A stretch of 64,000 nucleotides of DNA, taken from contig OZ271839.1 in NCBI GenBank assembly GCA_965601825.1, forward strand, positions 3,472,001 to 3,536,000. Reading direction: 5' to 3'. Made by a program: the position numbers and the translations under genes. The stretch is from HXMU1420-13 sp965601825 (GTDB lineage: Bacteria > Bacteroidota > Rhodothermia > Balneolales > Balneolaceae). Of this stretch, positions 34,606 to 42,891 are shown piece after piece; position 1 is the first letter of the stretch; each line of letters starts with the position of its first letter. Below the pieces are notes generated by a model. It made no database searches, was not told the DNA's origin, and saw only the letters and a program-made list of their open reading frames with translations.

Positions 34606-35931
34606 ATGGACGATAAATTTGATTGTATAGTAATTGGTGGCGGAGTTGCAGGTTTAGCAGCTTCAATGATTCTTGCTAAGAACAATATGAAATTCCTTCT
34701 TATTGAAAGAGGTGAATTTGCCGGGTCAAAAAATGTTTCAGGTGGAGTTCTTTGGGGAAGTGATTTACACCGCCTTGTCCCGAATTATTGGGAGGATGAA
34801 AATGGTGGTTGGGAGCGATATATCAAACAGCGTCGACTCACTTTCATGGATCAACAGTCAACTTTTTCGCTTGATTTCAAATCCTCTCATTTTAATGAAA
34901 CACCGTATTCTGGTGTCGTAGTTCTTCGATCTAAATTCGATAATTGGCTTTCTGGAAAAGTTCAGGAAGCTATTGATGCCAGTGATTATGCCATGGATTC
35001 ATTCATTGCAACCGATATTAAGGTTGATGAAGTAATGATGGAAAATGGCAAAGCAATTGGTATCAAAACCGGAGAAGATGAGTTTTATGCTGATTCTGTA
35101 ATCATCGCTGAAGGGGTAAACAATCTTTTGACTCGACAGGTTGGTTTACAGGATGATTATGTACCTGCCGACCATATGCTTACCGGTATTAAAGAGATTA
35201 TTCGTTTCGACCAAAATGTCCTTGAAGATCGATTCCAGTTAAATGGTCTTTCTGGAATGAGTAACGAATTCGTAGGTTGGGCAACAGATGGCGTTGAAGG
35301 TGGTGGATTCCTATACACAAACAGAGATACCATTTCTCTGGGACTTGTAATTGGCATAAAAGACATGCGAGAAAAGAAAAGAAGTCCGCATGATTTATTG
35401 AATCACTTCAAAACACACCCTACGGTGGCAGATGCAATAAAAGGTGGTGAAATTGTTGAATATTCAGCTCATGTTGTTTCATCGGGTGATTCACGAGCAA
35501 TGCCAAAAGAACTTTATAAAGATGGAATTTTAATTGCCGGAGAGGCTGCTAACTTACTCATGAATGCCGGAAAAGCCATCCAGGGAATGGACTACGCAAT
35601 GAGATCAGGCATCCTTGCAGCTGAAACTATCATCGAAGCAAAAGAAAAAGGTGATTATACTTCAGCTACTTTAAAGAATTACAGAGCAAAAATGGATGAT
35701 AGCTACGTGATGAAAGATATCAAGAGCTTTCAAGATGCAGTTCATTTACTCCATACTGACACCATGCAAAACAAAGTTCCTAATCTTGTTTGTGATTTTG
35801 GCCGACAGTTTTTCACAATAAAAAATGAACCAACTCCAAAATCTGAGAAGATGTTACTCGGAGCTATTAAACGACACTCATCACTTTGGGAGTTAGCAAA
35901 ACTAGGATTTAAAGCAAGAAAAAGTCTGTAA
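34606..35931 (+). CDS. fixC: ETF:quinone oxidoreductase, FixC-like flavoprotein
   Basis: A 441-residue FAD protein that passes electrons from reduced ETF to the quinone pool. The dinucleotide motif VIGGGVAGLAASMILAK is at residues 9-25. SKNVSGGVLWG and AGEAANLLMNAGKAIQGMDYAMRSG are characteristic of the FixC/ETF-QO family. The ferredoxin part found fused in mitochondrial ETF-QO is absent here and is encoded separately at 36361-36663. The two parts are separated by an inserted four-helix-bundle gene. ATG at 34606 was chosen because it begins the flavin motif region directly after the repeat. Confidence 0.93.
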   Translation: MDDKFDCIVIGGGVAGLAASMILAKNNMKFLLIERGEFAGSKNVSGGVLWGSDLHRLVPNYWEDENGGWERYIKQRRLTFMDQQSTFSLDFKSSHFNETPYSGVVVLRSKFDNWLSGKVQEAIDASDYAMDSFIATDIKVDEVMMENGKAIGIKTGEDEFYADSVIIAEGVNNLLTRQVGLQDDYVPADHMLTGIKEIIRFDQNVLEDRFQLNGLSGMSNEFVGWATDGVEGGGFLYTNRDTISLGLVIGIKDMREKKRSPHDLLNHFKTHPTVADAIKGGEIVEYSAHVVSSGDSRAMPKELYKDGILIAGEAANLLMNAGKAIQGMDYAMRSGILAAETIIEAKEKGDYTSATLKNYRAKMDDSYVMKDIKSFQDAVHLLHTDTMQNKVPNLVCDFGRQFFTIKNEPTPKSEKMLLGAIKRHSSLWELAKLGFKARKSL

Positions 35932-36350
35932 GGAAAAGTCAAAAGGGAAAAGAGAAAGGTGAATAGATGATACAACTGAATCATAAAAAATTAATCGTTT
36001 ATCAAAGTAGTCTTGAACTTGTTAGTGAGGTCTACAAAATCACTGATAACTTCCCTCCTTCAGAAAATTTTGGCATAACAAGTCAATTAAGAAGAGCTGC
36101 TGTTTCAATCCCATCGAACATAGCTGAGGGAGCAGCTAGAAAAACACAAAAAGAGCGAAATAGATTTTACCAAATTGCTCGATCATCTTTGGTAGAAATT
36201 GATACTCAAATTGAAATATCAATAAAGCTTGGCTATTTAACTGAATCAAAAATTGAAACCTTAGCAGATTTATCCAATCAGGTATTTGCTATACTATCAA
36301 AAATGTTGAAATGATGGTATTACATTTCACTTCTAACATTTCACTTTTCA
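35932..36350. repeat. Imperfect inverted repeats flanking the IVS-type gene
   Basis: The 30 bases 35932-35961 (beginning GGAAAAGTCAAAAGGG) and the reverse complement of 36321-36350 (beginning TGAAAAGTGAAATGTT) agree at 21 of 30 positions by eye. They bracket the four-helix-bundle gene exactly. The right arm itself holds a direct repeat, ACATTTCACTT, twice. Flanking stems are a feature of IVS elements in 23S rRNA. Confidence 0.55.
35967..36314 (+). CDS. Four-helix-bundle protein of the 23S rRNA intervening-sequence (IVS) family
   Basis: A 115-residue helical protein. It begins MIQLNHKKLIVYQSSLELVS and carries the family's conserved centre GITSQLRRAAVSIPSNIAEG, followed by KERNRFYQIARSSLVEIDTQ and a final helix. 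This family is encoded inside IVS insertions of 23S rRNA, in free-standing loci, and is related to the Avd protein of diversity-generating retroelements. Its role is unknown; nucleic-acid binding as a multimer is suspected. It interrupts a flavoprotein-ferredoxin pair that is normally adjacent, which suggests insertion. Confidence 0.9.
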   Translation: MIQLNHKKLIVYQSSLELVSEVYKITDNFPPSENFGITSQLRRAAVSIPSNIAEGAARKTQKERNRFYQIARSSLVEIDTQIEISIKLGYLTESKIETLADLSNQVFAILSKMLK

Positions 36351-36360
36351 CTATCAAAAA

Positions 36361-36663
36361 ATGAAATTACTTAACCTATCAGAACGCCTTGGTTTAGTAA
36401 ACTATCGAAATCAATCTAAATCTGAGATAAAGCCTCATATAATTGTCGATACGGACATTTGCAACTCAGGCTGCCCTCATAAATGTACGACCTGGGTTTG
36501 TCCAGCAAATTGCTACACAATGGACGAGAATAATCAAGTTCATTTTCAGGTTGAAGATTGTATTGAATGCGGCACCTGCATGTACGCATGTGATCAAGGG
36601 GCTGTAGATTGGAATTATCCTGATCCAGAAATTGGTAGAGGTGTTAACTGGAATTTTGGCTAA
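36361..36663 (+). CDS. fixX: FixX-like ferredoxin partner of ETF:quinone oxidoreductase
   Basis: A 100-residue ferredoxin-like protein. Cysteines are arranged as CNSGCPHKC, WVCPANC and CIECGTCMYACDQGAV, the last giving a clear 4Fe-4S motif (CxxCxxC...C). It ends with the acidic DWNYPDPEIGRGVNW common to FixX and to the C-terminus of ETF-QO. Together with FixC it would form a two-subunit ETF:quinone oxidoreductase. It is 46 bases after the IVS-type gene and convergent with the VapC gene. Confidence 0.9.
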   Translation: MKLLNLSERLGLVNYRNQSKSEIKPHIIVDTDICNSGCPHKCTTWVCPANCYTMDENNQVHFQVEDCIECGTCMYACDQGAVDWNYPDPEIGRGVNWNFG

Positions 36664-36669
36664 ACAGTC

Positions 36670-37050
36670 TTAAAAACCCAATTCCTGCAAAATCTCATCT
36701 TTAGTAGCTAGAGGAATATCTTTCAGTAAAGCCGTAGCAACAATGATTCTGTCGGCTGGATCTTCGGGAAAATTTTCCGGTAATCTTTGTTGAGCTAAAA
36801 TTACTTCCTCATCAATTGGAATCACCTTGCAAATCTGATTATCTGTCGCTCGTCTAATCCAGGTTTCAAAATCAGGTAGCAATGCTAATTCACCTTGTCT
36901 GTGAAGAAGCTCAGCTTCCCAAATTGTAGCCACTGATATTACTATTTCACCGCTTAAAGCTTGTTCATCCAGAATCGCTCGTTCCGACTCATCGAGATCC
37001 CCTTCTTCTAATAGCCACCACAGCCAAACATGTGTATCAAGTAGTATCAT
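36670..37050 (-). CDS. vapC: VapC-type PIN-domain toxin
   Basis: A 126-residue PIN-domain ribonuclease. Acidic active-site residues appear in MILLDTHVWLWWLLE (first Asp), SVATIWEAELLHRQGEL (Glu), and PADRIIVATALLKDIPLATKDE (late Asp). It overlaps the antitoxin stop by four bases (37047-37050), the usual coupled order of antitoxin then toxin. Targets of VapC enzymes are tRNA or rRNA. Here it lies between two sets of fatty-acid oxidation genes, on the opposite strand. Confidence 0.9.
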   Translation of the reverse strand: MILLDTHVWLWWLLEEGDLDESERAILDEQALSGEIVISVATIWEAELLHRQGELALLPDFETWIRRATDNQICKVIPIDEEVILAQQRLPENFPEDPADRIIVATALLKDIPLATKDEILQELGF

Positions 37051-37301
37051 GGCTTTTTGATTTTAAAAGATGAGAATCCGGATTTAGCAGCATTCAAGCC
37101 TCCCATCTTGCCCGTCTTTAATGAGCTCCTAAAACTGGTATCAACTTTTGGTTTTGGAGGCTCAACAACTTCTTTAGGTGCACCACTCAATTCACGTTCT
37201 AAGGCACGAGTGAAAAGTTGTTTCAGTGAGATTCCTTCCTCAACAGCTTTAATCTTGGCTTTTTTAAGTATTTCGTCAGGTAATTCAATGGTCGTTCGCA
37301 T
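37047..37301 (-). CDS. vapB: VapB-like ribbon-helix-helix antitoxin
   Basis: An 84-residue protein with an N-terminal ribbon-helix-helix fold (MRTTIELPDEILKKAKIKAV, then EEGISLKQLFTRALERELSG) that should bind its own promoter. The C-terminal tail is basic and proline-rich and would mask the toxin. ATG at 37301 is directly downstream of an inverted repeat that may be its operator. The toxin gene starts four bases before its stop. Confidence 0.85.
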   Translation of the reverse strand: MRTTIELPDEILKKAKIKAVEEGISLKQLFTRALERELSGAPKEVVEPPKPKVDTSFRSSLKTGKMGGLNAAKSGFSSFKIKKP

Positions 37302-37303
37302 GA

Positions 37304-37335
37304 TGACATATTAACATATACACATATCTATGTCA
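37304..37335. promoter_or_regulatory. Candidate VapB autoregulatory operator
   Basis: TGACATA at 37304-37310 is the exact inverse of TATGTCA at 37329-37335, centred on an AT-rich 18-base spacer directly before the antitoxin ATG. RHH antitoxins usually bind such repeats to repress their own genes. Confidence 0.55.
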
Positions 37336-37387
37336 ATATTTAGAAAAGACTGTGTTTTTTTAACATCTACTTTGGCATGATTTTTAC

Positions 37388-37407
37388 TATTTTTGGAAGC
37401 GGTTCCA
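37388..37407 (+). promoter_or_regulatory. Acyl-CoA dehydrogenase promoter -7 element and candidate operator
   Basis: TATTTTTG at 37388-37395 fits TAnnTTTG. The motif AAGCGGTTCCA at 37397-37407 follows, 27 bases before the ATG at 37435. Here the -7 element abuts the motif, unlike the 11-base spacing at etfB and thiolase; a weaker -7 about ten bases earlier would restore that spacing. GGAAGCGGTTCC also has GGAA/TTCC dyad symmetry. Confidence 0.5.
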
Positions 37408-37434
37408 TAAATTAAAACCAAGACTATTTACAAG

Positions 37435-38607
37435 ATGCAAAACGTAGCAGAACAAGCACTTTCATTTGAGTTAAATGAAGATCAAAAAATGATTCGTGAC
37501 TCAGTAAAGGAATTTGTTGAAAGGAATGTAGCTCCATCAGCTATAGAGAGAGATAATTCAAAGGAATTTCCACATGATATTGTAAAGCAGCTTGGAGAAA
37601 TGGGAATGCTTGGCATCTACCATGAAGAGCAATATGGTGGTGCAGGTTTTGACACCATGAGTTTTTGCCTGGCACTTGAGGAAATTGCTCGTTGGGACGC
37701 TTCCCTTGCTTTAACTGTTGCCTCACATTCTTCACTTGGAACTGGTCACATTGCAATTGCTGGTTCACATGAACAAAAAATGAAATACATGCCCGAGCTT
37801 TGCGCGGGTGAAAAACTGGGTGCATGGTGCTTAACCGAACCTGGTTCCGGATCTGATGCTTCCGGCATGAAAACAACGGCTATAAAGGATGGCGATAATT
37901 ACATTCTAAATGGGTCAAAAATATTTATTACTCAAGGTTCTGTTGGTGATATATATGTAGTACTTGCTAAGACTGATCCTACAAAAGGAACCAAAGGAAT
38001 TAGTGCCTTTATTGTTGAAGGAATTTGGGATGGAGTTAAGCCGGGAATTGGGATGCATAAGCTAGGCATGAATTCTTCAGATACCACCGAAGTAGTTTTT
38101 GAAAATGTGATTGTTCCTGCCGAAAATCTTCTAGGTGAGGAAGGAATGGGCTTTATTGACACAATGAAAGTTCTTGATGGAGGGCGCGTTGGCATTGCAG
38201 CTCTATCCGTTGGAATAGCCCGAGGTGCACTTGAAGAATCACTTCAATATGCAATGGAACGTAAACAATTTGGCTCACCTATCGGCAATTTCCAATACAT
38301 GGAAGGTAAGCTTGTTGATATGGCAACCGAAGTGGATGCTGCTCGTTTGCTAGTCTGGAGAGCTGCATGGTTAAAAGATCTTGGAAAACCTTACACTAAA
38401 GAAGCTTCAATGGCGAAATTATTTTCAAGTGAGCTATCCGTTCGTGCTTCTCTTGAAGCTGTTCAGATTCACGGAGGATATGGTTATACCAAAGAATACC
38501 ATGTAGAGAGATTTTTACGTGATTCAAAACTTATGACTATTGGTGAAGGAACTTCAGAGGTTCAAAGATTAGTGATTGCCAGGGAGCTTAAAAAGGCACT
38601 TTCATAA
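37435..38607 (+). CDS. Acyl-CoA dehydrogenase (short/medium-chain type)
   Basis: A 390-residue FAD enzyme making the trans-2-enoyl-CoA in beta-oxidation and passing electrons to ETF. Marks are WCLTEPGSGSDASGMKTTA (FAD site), YILNGSKIFITQGSVGD, ERKQFGSPIGNFQ, QIHGGYGYTKEYHVERFLRD, and IGEGTSEVQRLVIARE containing the expected catalytic glutamate. The closeness to SCAD/butyryl-CoA dehydrogenase is clear, but chain-length preference cannot be read. The promoter shares a motif with etfB and thiolase. Confidence 0.93.
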   Translation: MQNVAEQALSFELNEDQKMIRDSVKEFVERNVAPSAIERDNSKEFPHDIVKQLGEMGMLGIYHEEQYGGAGFDTMSFCLALEEIARWDASLALTVASHSSLGTGHIAIAGSHEQKMKYMPELCAGEKLGAWCLTEPGSGSDASGMKTTAIKDGDNYILNGSKIFITQGSVGDIYVVLAKTDPTKGTKGISAFIVEGIWDGVKPGIGMHKLGMNSSDTTEVVFENVIVPAENLLGEEGMGFIDTMKVLDGGRVGIAALSVGIARGALEESLQYAMERKQFGSPIGNFQYMEGKLVDMATEVDAARLLVWRAAWLKDLGKPYTKEASMAKLFSSELSVRASLEAVQIHGGYGYTKEYHVERFLRDSKLMTIGEGTSEVQRLVIARELKKALS

Positions 38608-38630
38608 ACTTAAAATTCACGTATTCCTTA

Positions 38631-38647
38631 ATAGCTAATTCAGCTAT
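38631..38647. promoter_or_regulatory. Small dyad before the second acyl-CoA dehydrogenase
   Basis: ATAGCT-AATTC-AGCTAT at 38631-38647 is a perfect inverted repeat with a five-base spacer, 37 bases before the next ATG. It differs from the motif shared by the other beta-oxidation genes, so it may be a different operator or a chance palindrome. Confidence 0.35.
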
Positions 38648-38684
38648 ATTCACCGAAAAATAAATCATCAAATTCGGCTAAAGA

Positions 38685-39887
38685 ATGTCCAAAAACTTAT
38701 TCAATATCGACGATGCCCTCCTTTTTGAATCGGAGTTAAATGAAGAAGATCGCCTTATAATGGAAACAGCCAGAGATTACGCTCAGGCAAATCTGGAACC
38801 GAGAGCCCTAAAGGGAAATACAGATGAGTATTTCGATATGGGCATTGCAAAAGAAATGGGCGAGATGGGACTACTTGGGGTAAATATCCCGGAAGAATAT
38901 GGAGGAGCGGGTGCCAGTTACACAGCATATGGTTTAGTTGCACGTGAAGTTGAACGTGTGGATTCAGGCTATCGCTCTTTTATGAGTGTGCAATCTTCTT
39001 TAGTAATGTATCCAATATCAATATTTGGGACGGAAGAGCAGAAACAGCGTTTTATTCCTCGTCTTGCCTCCGGTGAAATCATCGGGTGTTTTGGTTTAAC
39101 GGAACCGGATCATGGTTCGGATCCTGGTTCAATGGTGACTACTGCCTTAAAAGTTGAAGGTGGTTGGAAATTAAATGGTGCCAAAATGTGGATCACCAAC
39201 TCGCCGATTGCTGATTTGGCTGTAGTTTGGGCAAAAGCAAAAGAATCAGCTAGCGATGAAGGTGTAATTCGCGGATTCCTTGTTGAAAAAGGGATGAAAG
39301 GATTTTCAGCACCTCATACGAAATACAAAATGAGTTTAAGAGCTTCAGAAACAGGAGAACTTGTTTTTGATGACGTGTTTGTACCTGATGAGAATATGTT
39401 CCCGGAAGTCAAAGGATTGAAAGGTCCATTCATGTGCCTCAACAGCGCTCGCTATGGAATTGCATGGGGAACAATTGGAGCAGCTGAATTTTGCTATCAT
39501 AATGCGAGACAATATGTATTAGATAGAAAACAATTCGGAAAACCACTAGCTGCAAATCAGCTAATCCAGACTAAACTCGCTAATATGTTGACCGATATTA
39601 CAGCTATGCAAATGCTTGCTTTAAGACTTGGTCAACTTAAAGATGCTGGCCGTGATCATCCTTCCATGACTTCACTAGCTAAGAGAAATAATTGTGGGAA
39701 AGCACTTGAAATAGCCAGAATCGCACGCGATATGCATGGTGGAAATGGCATTACAGGGGATTATAGAATTATTCACCATATGATGAATTTGGAATCAGTG
39801 AATACTTACGAAGGTACTTATGATATCCATGGTTTGATTCTTGGTCGCGAAATCACTGGCATCCAGTCTTTTACTCCAAAAGGGTAG
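38685..39887 (+). CDS. Acyl-CoA dehydrogenase, glutaryl-CoA dehydrogenase-like
   Basis: A 400-residue FAD enzyme of the GCDH branch. It has CFGLTEPDHGSDPGSMVTTA, LNGAKMWITNSPIADLAVVWA, DRKQFGKPLAANQLIQTKLA, MHGGNGITGDYRIIHHMMNL, and the active-site block NTYEGTYDIHGLILGREITG. Glutaryl-CoA dehydrogenases oxidise and decarboxylate glutaryl-CoA to crotonyl-CoA in lysine and tryptophan breakdown. The family resemblance to GCDH is strong, but the arginine that binds the distal carboxylate was not verified. It follows the first dehydrogenase after 77 bases. Confidence 0.9.
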   Translation: MSKNLFNIDDALLFESELNEEDRLIMETARDYAQANLEPRALKGNTDEYFDMGIAKEMGEMGLLGVNIPEEYGGAGASYTAYGLVAREVERVDSGYRSFMSVQSSLVMYPISIFGTEEQKQRFIPRLASGEIIGCFGLTEPDHGSDPGSMVTTALKVEGGWKLNGAKMWITNSPIADLAVVWAKAKESASDEGVIRGFLVEKGMKGFSAPHTKYKMSLRASETGELVFDDVFVPDENMFPEVKGLKGPFMCLNSARYGIAWGTIGAAEFCYHNARQYVLDRKQFGKPLAANQLIQTKLANMLTDITAMQMLALRLGQLKDAGRDHPSMTSLAKRNNCGKALEIARIARDMHGGNGITGDYRIIHHMMNLESVNTYEGTYDIHGLILGREITGIQSFTPKG

Positions 39888-39922
39888 TATTTTTGAAATG
39901 ATCTTTTGTACTTTCGGAGATC

Positions 39923-40420
39923 ATGAAAAAATATTCTATTCCACAGGTTATCGGCTACGTATTTGTTCTTGCACTTTGTGCACTTCAATTCTTCCAAATA
40001 GATAAAACAAATCCCGTTAGTGATCCTGAATTAGACTTCATGAATATTGTGGAAACACCAGAAGAAGTTGCCACTATTCTTAAATCAGCATGTTACGATT
40101 GCCACTCTAATCAAACGGTATATCCATGGTATACTAATCTTCAGCCAGTTGCCTGGTGGGTTAAAGATCATATTGATCATGGTAGAAGCGAACTCAATTT
40201 CTCCGAATGGGGCAATTATAATGATCGAAGAATTGATCATAAACTAGAGGAATCGGCTGAATACGTTTTAAATGAAGAAATGCCTCTTCCCTCTTACACT
40301 TGGGCACATGGAAATGCTCGGTTATCCGACAGAGATCGGATGTTTTTAGCTAATTGGTTTGAAGAACAACGAGTGACTAATCAACCTGATTCTACATCCA
40401 CCAACTCACCTGAAAATTAA
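39923..40420 (+). CDS. Haem-binding domain protein (haem_bd), membrane-anchored
   Basis: A 165-residue periplasmic protein with an N-terminal hydrophobic helix (about residues 7-22) and one CxxCH motif, CYDCHSNQTVYPWYTNLQPV. That block plus WWVKDHIDHGRSELNFSEW is typical of the Haem_bd family. The final Met/His ligands are not defined. It lies 67 bases before a diheme peroxidase gene in the same direction, which suggests a shared electron-transfer or peroxide-removal role. Confidence 0.85.
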   Translation: MKKYSIPQVIGYVFVLALCALQFFQIDKTNPVSDPELDFMNIVETPEEVATILKSACYDCHSNQTVYPWYTNLQPVAWWVKDHIDHGRSELNFSEWGNYNDRRIDHKLEESAEYVLNEEMPLPSYTWAHGNARLSDRDRMFLANWFEEQRVTNQPDSTSTNSPEN

Positions 40421-40487
40421 TTTCTTCACGTTTTAGGGGTACCAGCAATCTCTGGTGTATTAAAGGAAAATACATCACGAGGTAACC

Positions 40488-41630
40488 ATGCTTTTTCGAA
40501 TACTTCCTTTAATAATTTTACTAGCTATTTCTTGCTCTGAAGCTCAAAACTCTGTTGATACGATAGAAATTGAAGAAGCCGCTGTACTGGATCAGTATTT
40601 AAATATACCCGACCAAGCATATAATTATGCTAATCCGGAACTGCCGGCTTTCTTCAGTTTGATGCCAAATACTGATGAAATAAATACACCAAATAATAAT
40701 CCGATTACTGATTGGGGCGCTACACTAGGCAGAGTCCTGTTTTATGATACAAACCTATCTGCAAATAATACTATTTCTTGTGCTTCATGCCATTCTCAAA
40801 GCGCTGGCTTTTCGGATAATCACATACTCAGTGAGGGATTTGAAGGTGGAGAAACTGGTAGAAATTCAATGGGACTTTCTAATTCGATGTATTATGAAAA
40901 TGGTCACTTTTTTTGGGATGAACGTGCTGAAAGTCTGGAAGAACAAGTATTAATGCCTATTCAAGATGAAGTGGAAATGGGGCTGACTTTAGGGGAATTA
41001 ATTATAAAAGTTGAAACGCTGCCTTATTACCCAATTCTGTTTGATTATGCCTTTGGTGATAACGCCATTTCTTCAGATCGAATATCATTGGCTTTATCTC
41101 AGTTTGTTCGATCAATGATTACTTATCAATCAGAATATGACCAGGGACGGGCTTCGGTTACTCGACCAGAGGATGATTTTCCTAATTATTCAGAAATCGA
41201 AAACTTAGGCAAAAGACTGTTTTTCTCTAATAGAACTGAATGTTCCAGTTGCCATACTTCCGACATGTTTGTTGGTGATCGTGCTCGCAATAATGGTCTT
41301 GATGCTGTTTTCACAGATCTTGGTTTGGGTGGTGTAAATGGGAATTCGAACGACAATGGTAAGTTCAAAACCGGTTCTTTGAGGAATGTGGAATTAACCG
41401 CTCCATATATGCATGATGGCAGATTCGAAACTTTAGAAGAAGTTGTTGAACATTATAATGCCGGTGTTCAAAATAGCCCAACGCTTGATAACAGATTAAG
41501 AGAAAACGGTCAGCCGATTCGGATGAATCTATCTGATCAGGAAGTAGATGCAATAGTTGCATTCATGAAAACTTTGACAGATCAAGCATTTATCAATGAC
41601 CCAAAATTTTCCGATCCATTTATTGAATGA
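40488..41630 (+). CDS. Diheme cytochrome c peroxidase (MauG/CcpA family)
   Basis: A 380-residue exported lipoprotein-like enzyme with signal MLFRILPLIILLAISC. It carries two haem-attachment motifs, CASCHSQ in the N-terminal domain and CSSCHTSD in the second. DWGATLGRVLFYDTNLS, FWDERAESLEEQVLMPIQD and RNVELTAPYMHDGRFETLE are typical of bacterial cytochrome c peroxidases. It reduces hydrogen peroxide with electrons from a small cytochrome. A strong terminator follows the gene. Confidence 0.92.
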   Translation: MLFRILPLIILLAISCSEAQNSVDTIEIEEAAVLDQYLNIPDQAYNYANPELPAFFSLMPNTDEINTPNNNPITDWGATLGRVLFYDTNLSANNTISCASCHSQSAGFSDNHILSEGFEGGETGRNSMGLSNSMYYENGHFFWDERAESLEEQVLMPIQDEVEMGLTLGELIIKVETLPYYPILFDYAFGDNAISSDRISLALSQFVRSMITYQSEYDQGRASVTRPEDDFPNYSEIENLGKRLFFSNRTECSSCHTSDMFVGDRARNNGLDAVFTDLGLGGVNGNSNDNGKFKTGSLRNVELTAPYMHDGRFETLEEVVEHYNAGVQNSPTLDNRLRENGQPIRMNLSDQEVDAIVAFMKTLTDQAFINDPKFSDPFIE

Positions 41631-41649
41631 CCAACAAACCCGAGATGTT

Positions 41650-41681
41650 AAAAGGTATGCTTTGATAGGCATACCTTTTTT
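41650..41681 (+). terminator. Intrinsic terminator after the diheme peroxidase gene
   Basis: AAAAGGTATGC at 41650-41660 pairs perfectly with GCATACCTTTT at 41669-41679 around an eight-base loop, followed by a T-run. It lies about 20 bases after the stop. Confidence 0.88.
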
Positions 41682-41790
41682 ATTTAAAGGGATAAATTGA
41701 ATAACTTAGGTGTTTGGAAAAATGAATATCTAGGTGTACTAATTCACATAGTTATCAAAGTTAAAACAATAGGATATTGCGGTCTGCGGT

Positions 41791-42771
41791 TTGAGTCATC
41801 AAAGTGATTTTTTAGTTGGTTTTAGGCATCTTTCGATCGCTTTTCTGGTAATTCTCTTTTCTGTTAATACACTAGCTGCACAAGAATTTGATGTTACCAG
41901 AACAAATGTAACTTTCGATAATGGACGGTTCACTTTGCATGGTGAATTATTACTACCGGATACCGCTCAAAATGCTCCTGTTTTAATATTTTTAGTAGGA
42001 TCTGGAGCTAATTCATCCCATCGAACGATTTATAAAGAATTCGTTGAAGAGAACCTTGAAAAAATCTTTTTAGATGAAGGATATGCTCTCCTTTATTTTG
42101 ACAAGCGCGGAGTTGGTAGGTCGCAAGGTAAATGGCAAAGAACGAATCTATTTGAAAGAGCTGCTGACGCAAAAAAAGCCATTGATTTCCTAAAAACTCA
42201 AGGACGAATTGATACAACTAGAATTGGGATTGTTGGACATAGCCAGGGTGGCTGGGTTGCTCAGATTATGGGCGATCGATACCGTGATGATATCAAAATT
42301 ATCGCCTCACTCGCTGCACCAACATTCGATATCAAGCTCAAGCTGACTAACGAATACTATTCCGATAATTTATGTCGTGAAATACCGGATAATGAAGCAT
42401 TTGATAGAGCAAGTAAAAAAGCAATATCTGATATTAATTGGGTTTCTTGGTTTCCAGTGAAAAAAGAATGGCGGCAATTACGAGAAATGAGATTCTTTGA
42501 CCCTGCGCCACATTTACTTGAACTGAATATGCCTACATTTTTTGCATTCGCTGAAAATGATGCGGACGTTTATCCCGGCTGGGCTATTGGAGTGTTAAAT
42601 GAAACCTTCAATAATCGCCTTCCCGATTATTTTAGTTTGCAAGTTATACCCGGGGCAAATCATGATTTAAAAATGGCTGAAATGTGCGCGAGTCAAGATG
42701 AAATTGATGACGCTCCATACTCAGAATATTTTCAGCAGCTATTTAAGAACTGGGTTCTGAATAACATGTAA
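41791..42771 (+). CDS. Secreted alpha/beta hydrolase (dienelactone hydrolase/esterase-like)
   Basis: A 326-residue protein with a signal-like hydrophobic N-terminus (LSIAFLVILFSVNTLAAQ) and an alpha/beta hydrolase domain. The nucleophile elbow is GHSQGGWVAQ and FDKRGVGRSQGKW precedes it. The acid and histidine are likely in AENDADVYPG and GANHDLKM. The reading frame has no ATG before the signal peptide; TTG at 41791 is the only reasonable start, since an in-frame stop lies at 41770. Substrate unknown. Confidence 0.8.
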   Translation: MSHQSDFLVGFRHLSIAFLVILFSVNTLAAQEFDVTRTNVTFDNGRFTLHGELLLPDTAQNAPVLIFLVGSGANSSHRTIYKEFVEENLEKIFLDEGYALLYFDKRGVGRSQGKWQRTNLFERAADAKKAIDFLKTQGRIDTTRIGIVGHSQGGWVAQIMGDRYRDDIKIIASLAAPTFDIKLKLTNEYYSDNLCREIPDNEAFDRASKKAISDINWVSWFPVKKEWRQLREMRFFDPAPHLLELNMPTFFAFAENDADVYPGWAIGVLNETFNNRLPDYFSLQVIPGANHDLKMAEMCASQDEIDDAPYSEYFQQLFKNWVLNNM

Positions 42772-42891
42772 ACCTAATTATATTAGTTCTTGAAAGCATT
42801 CTCAGCTTTGATTAAGCAATAATTACCAGAAACTTTTTTAGGTCGATTTAGTACCTAGCCTATCCTCGGTAATTCCAATAACTCATTCATT

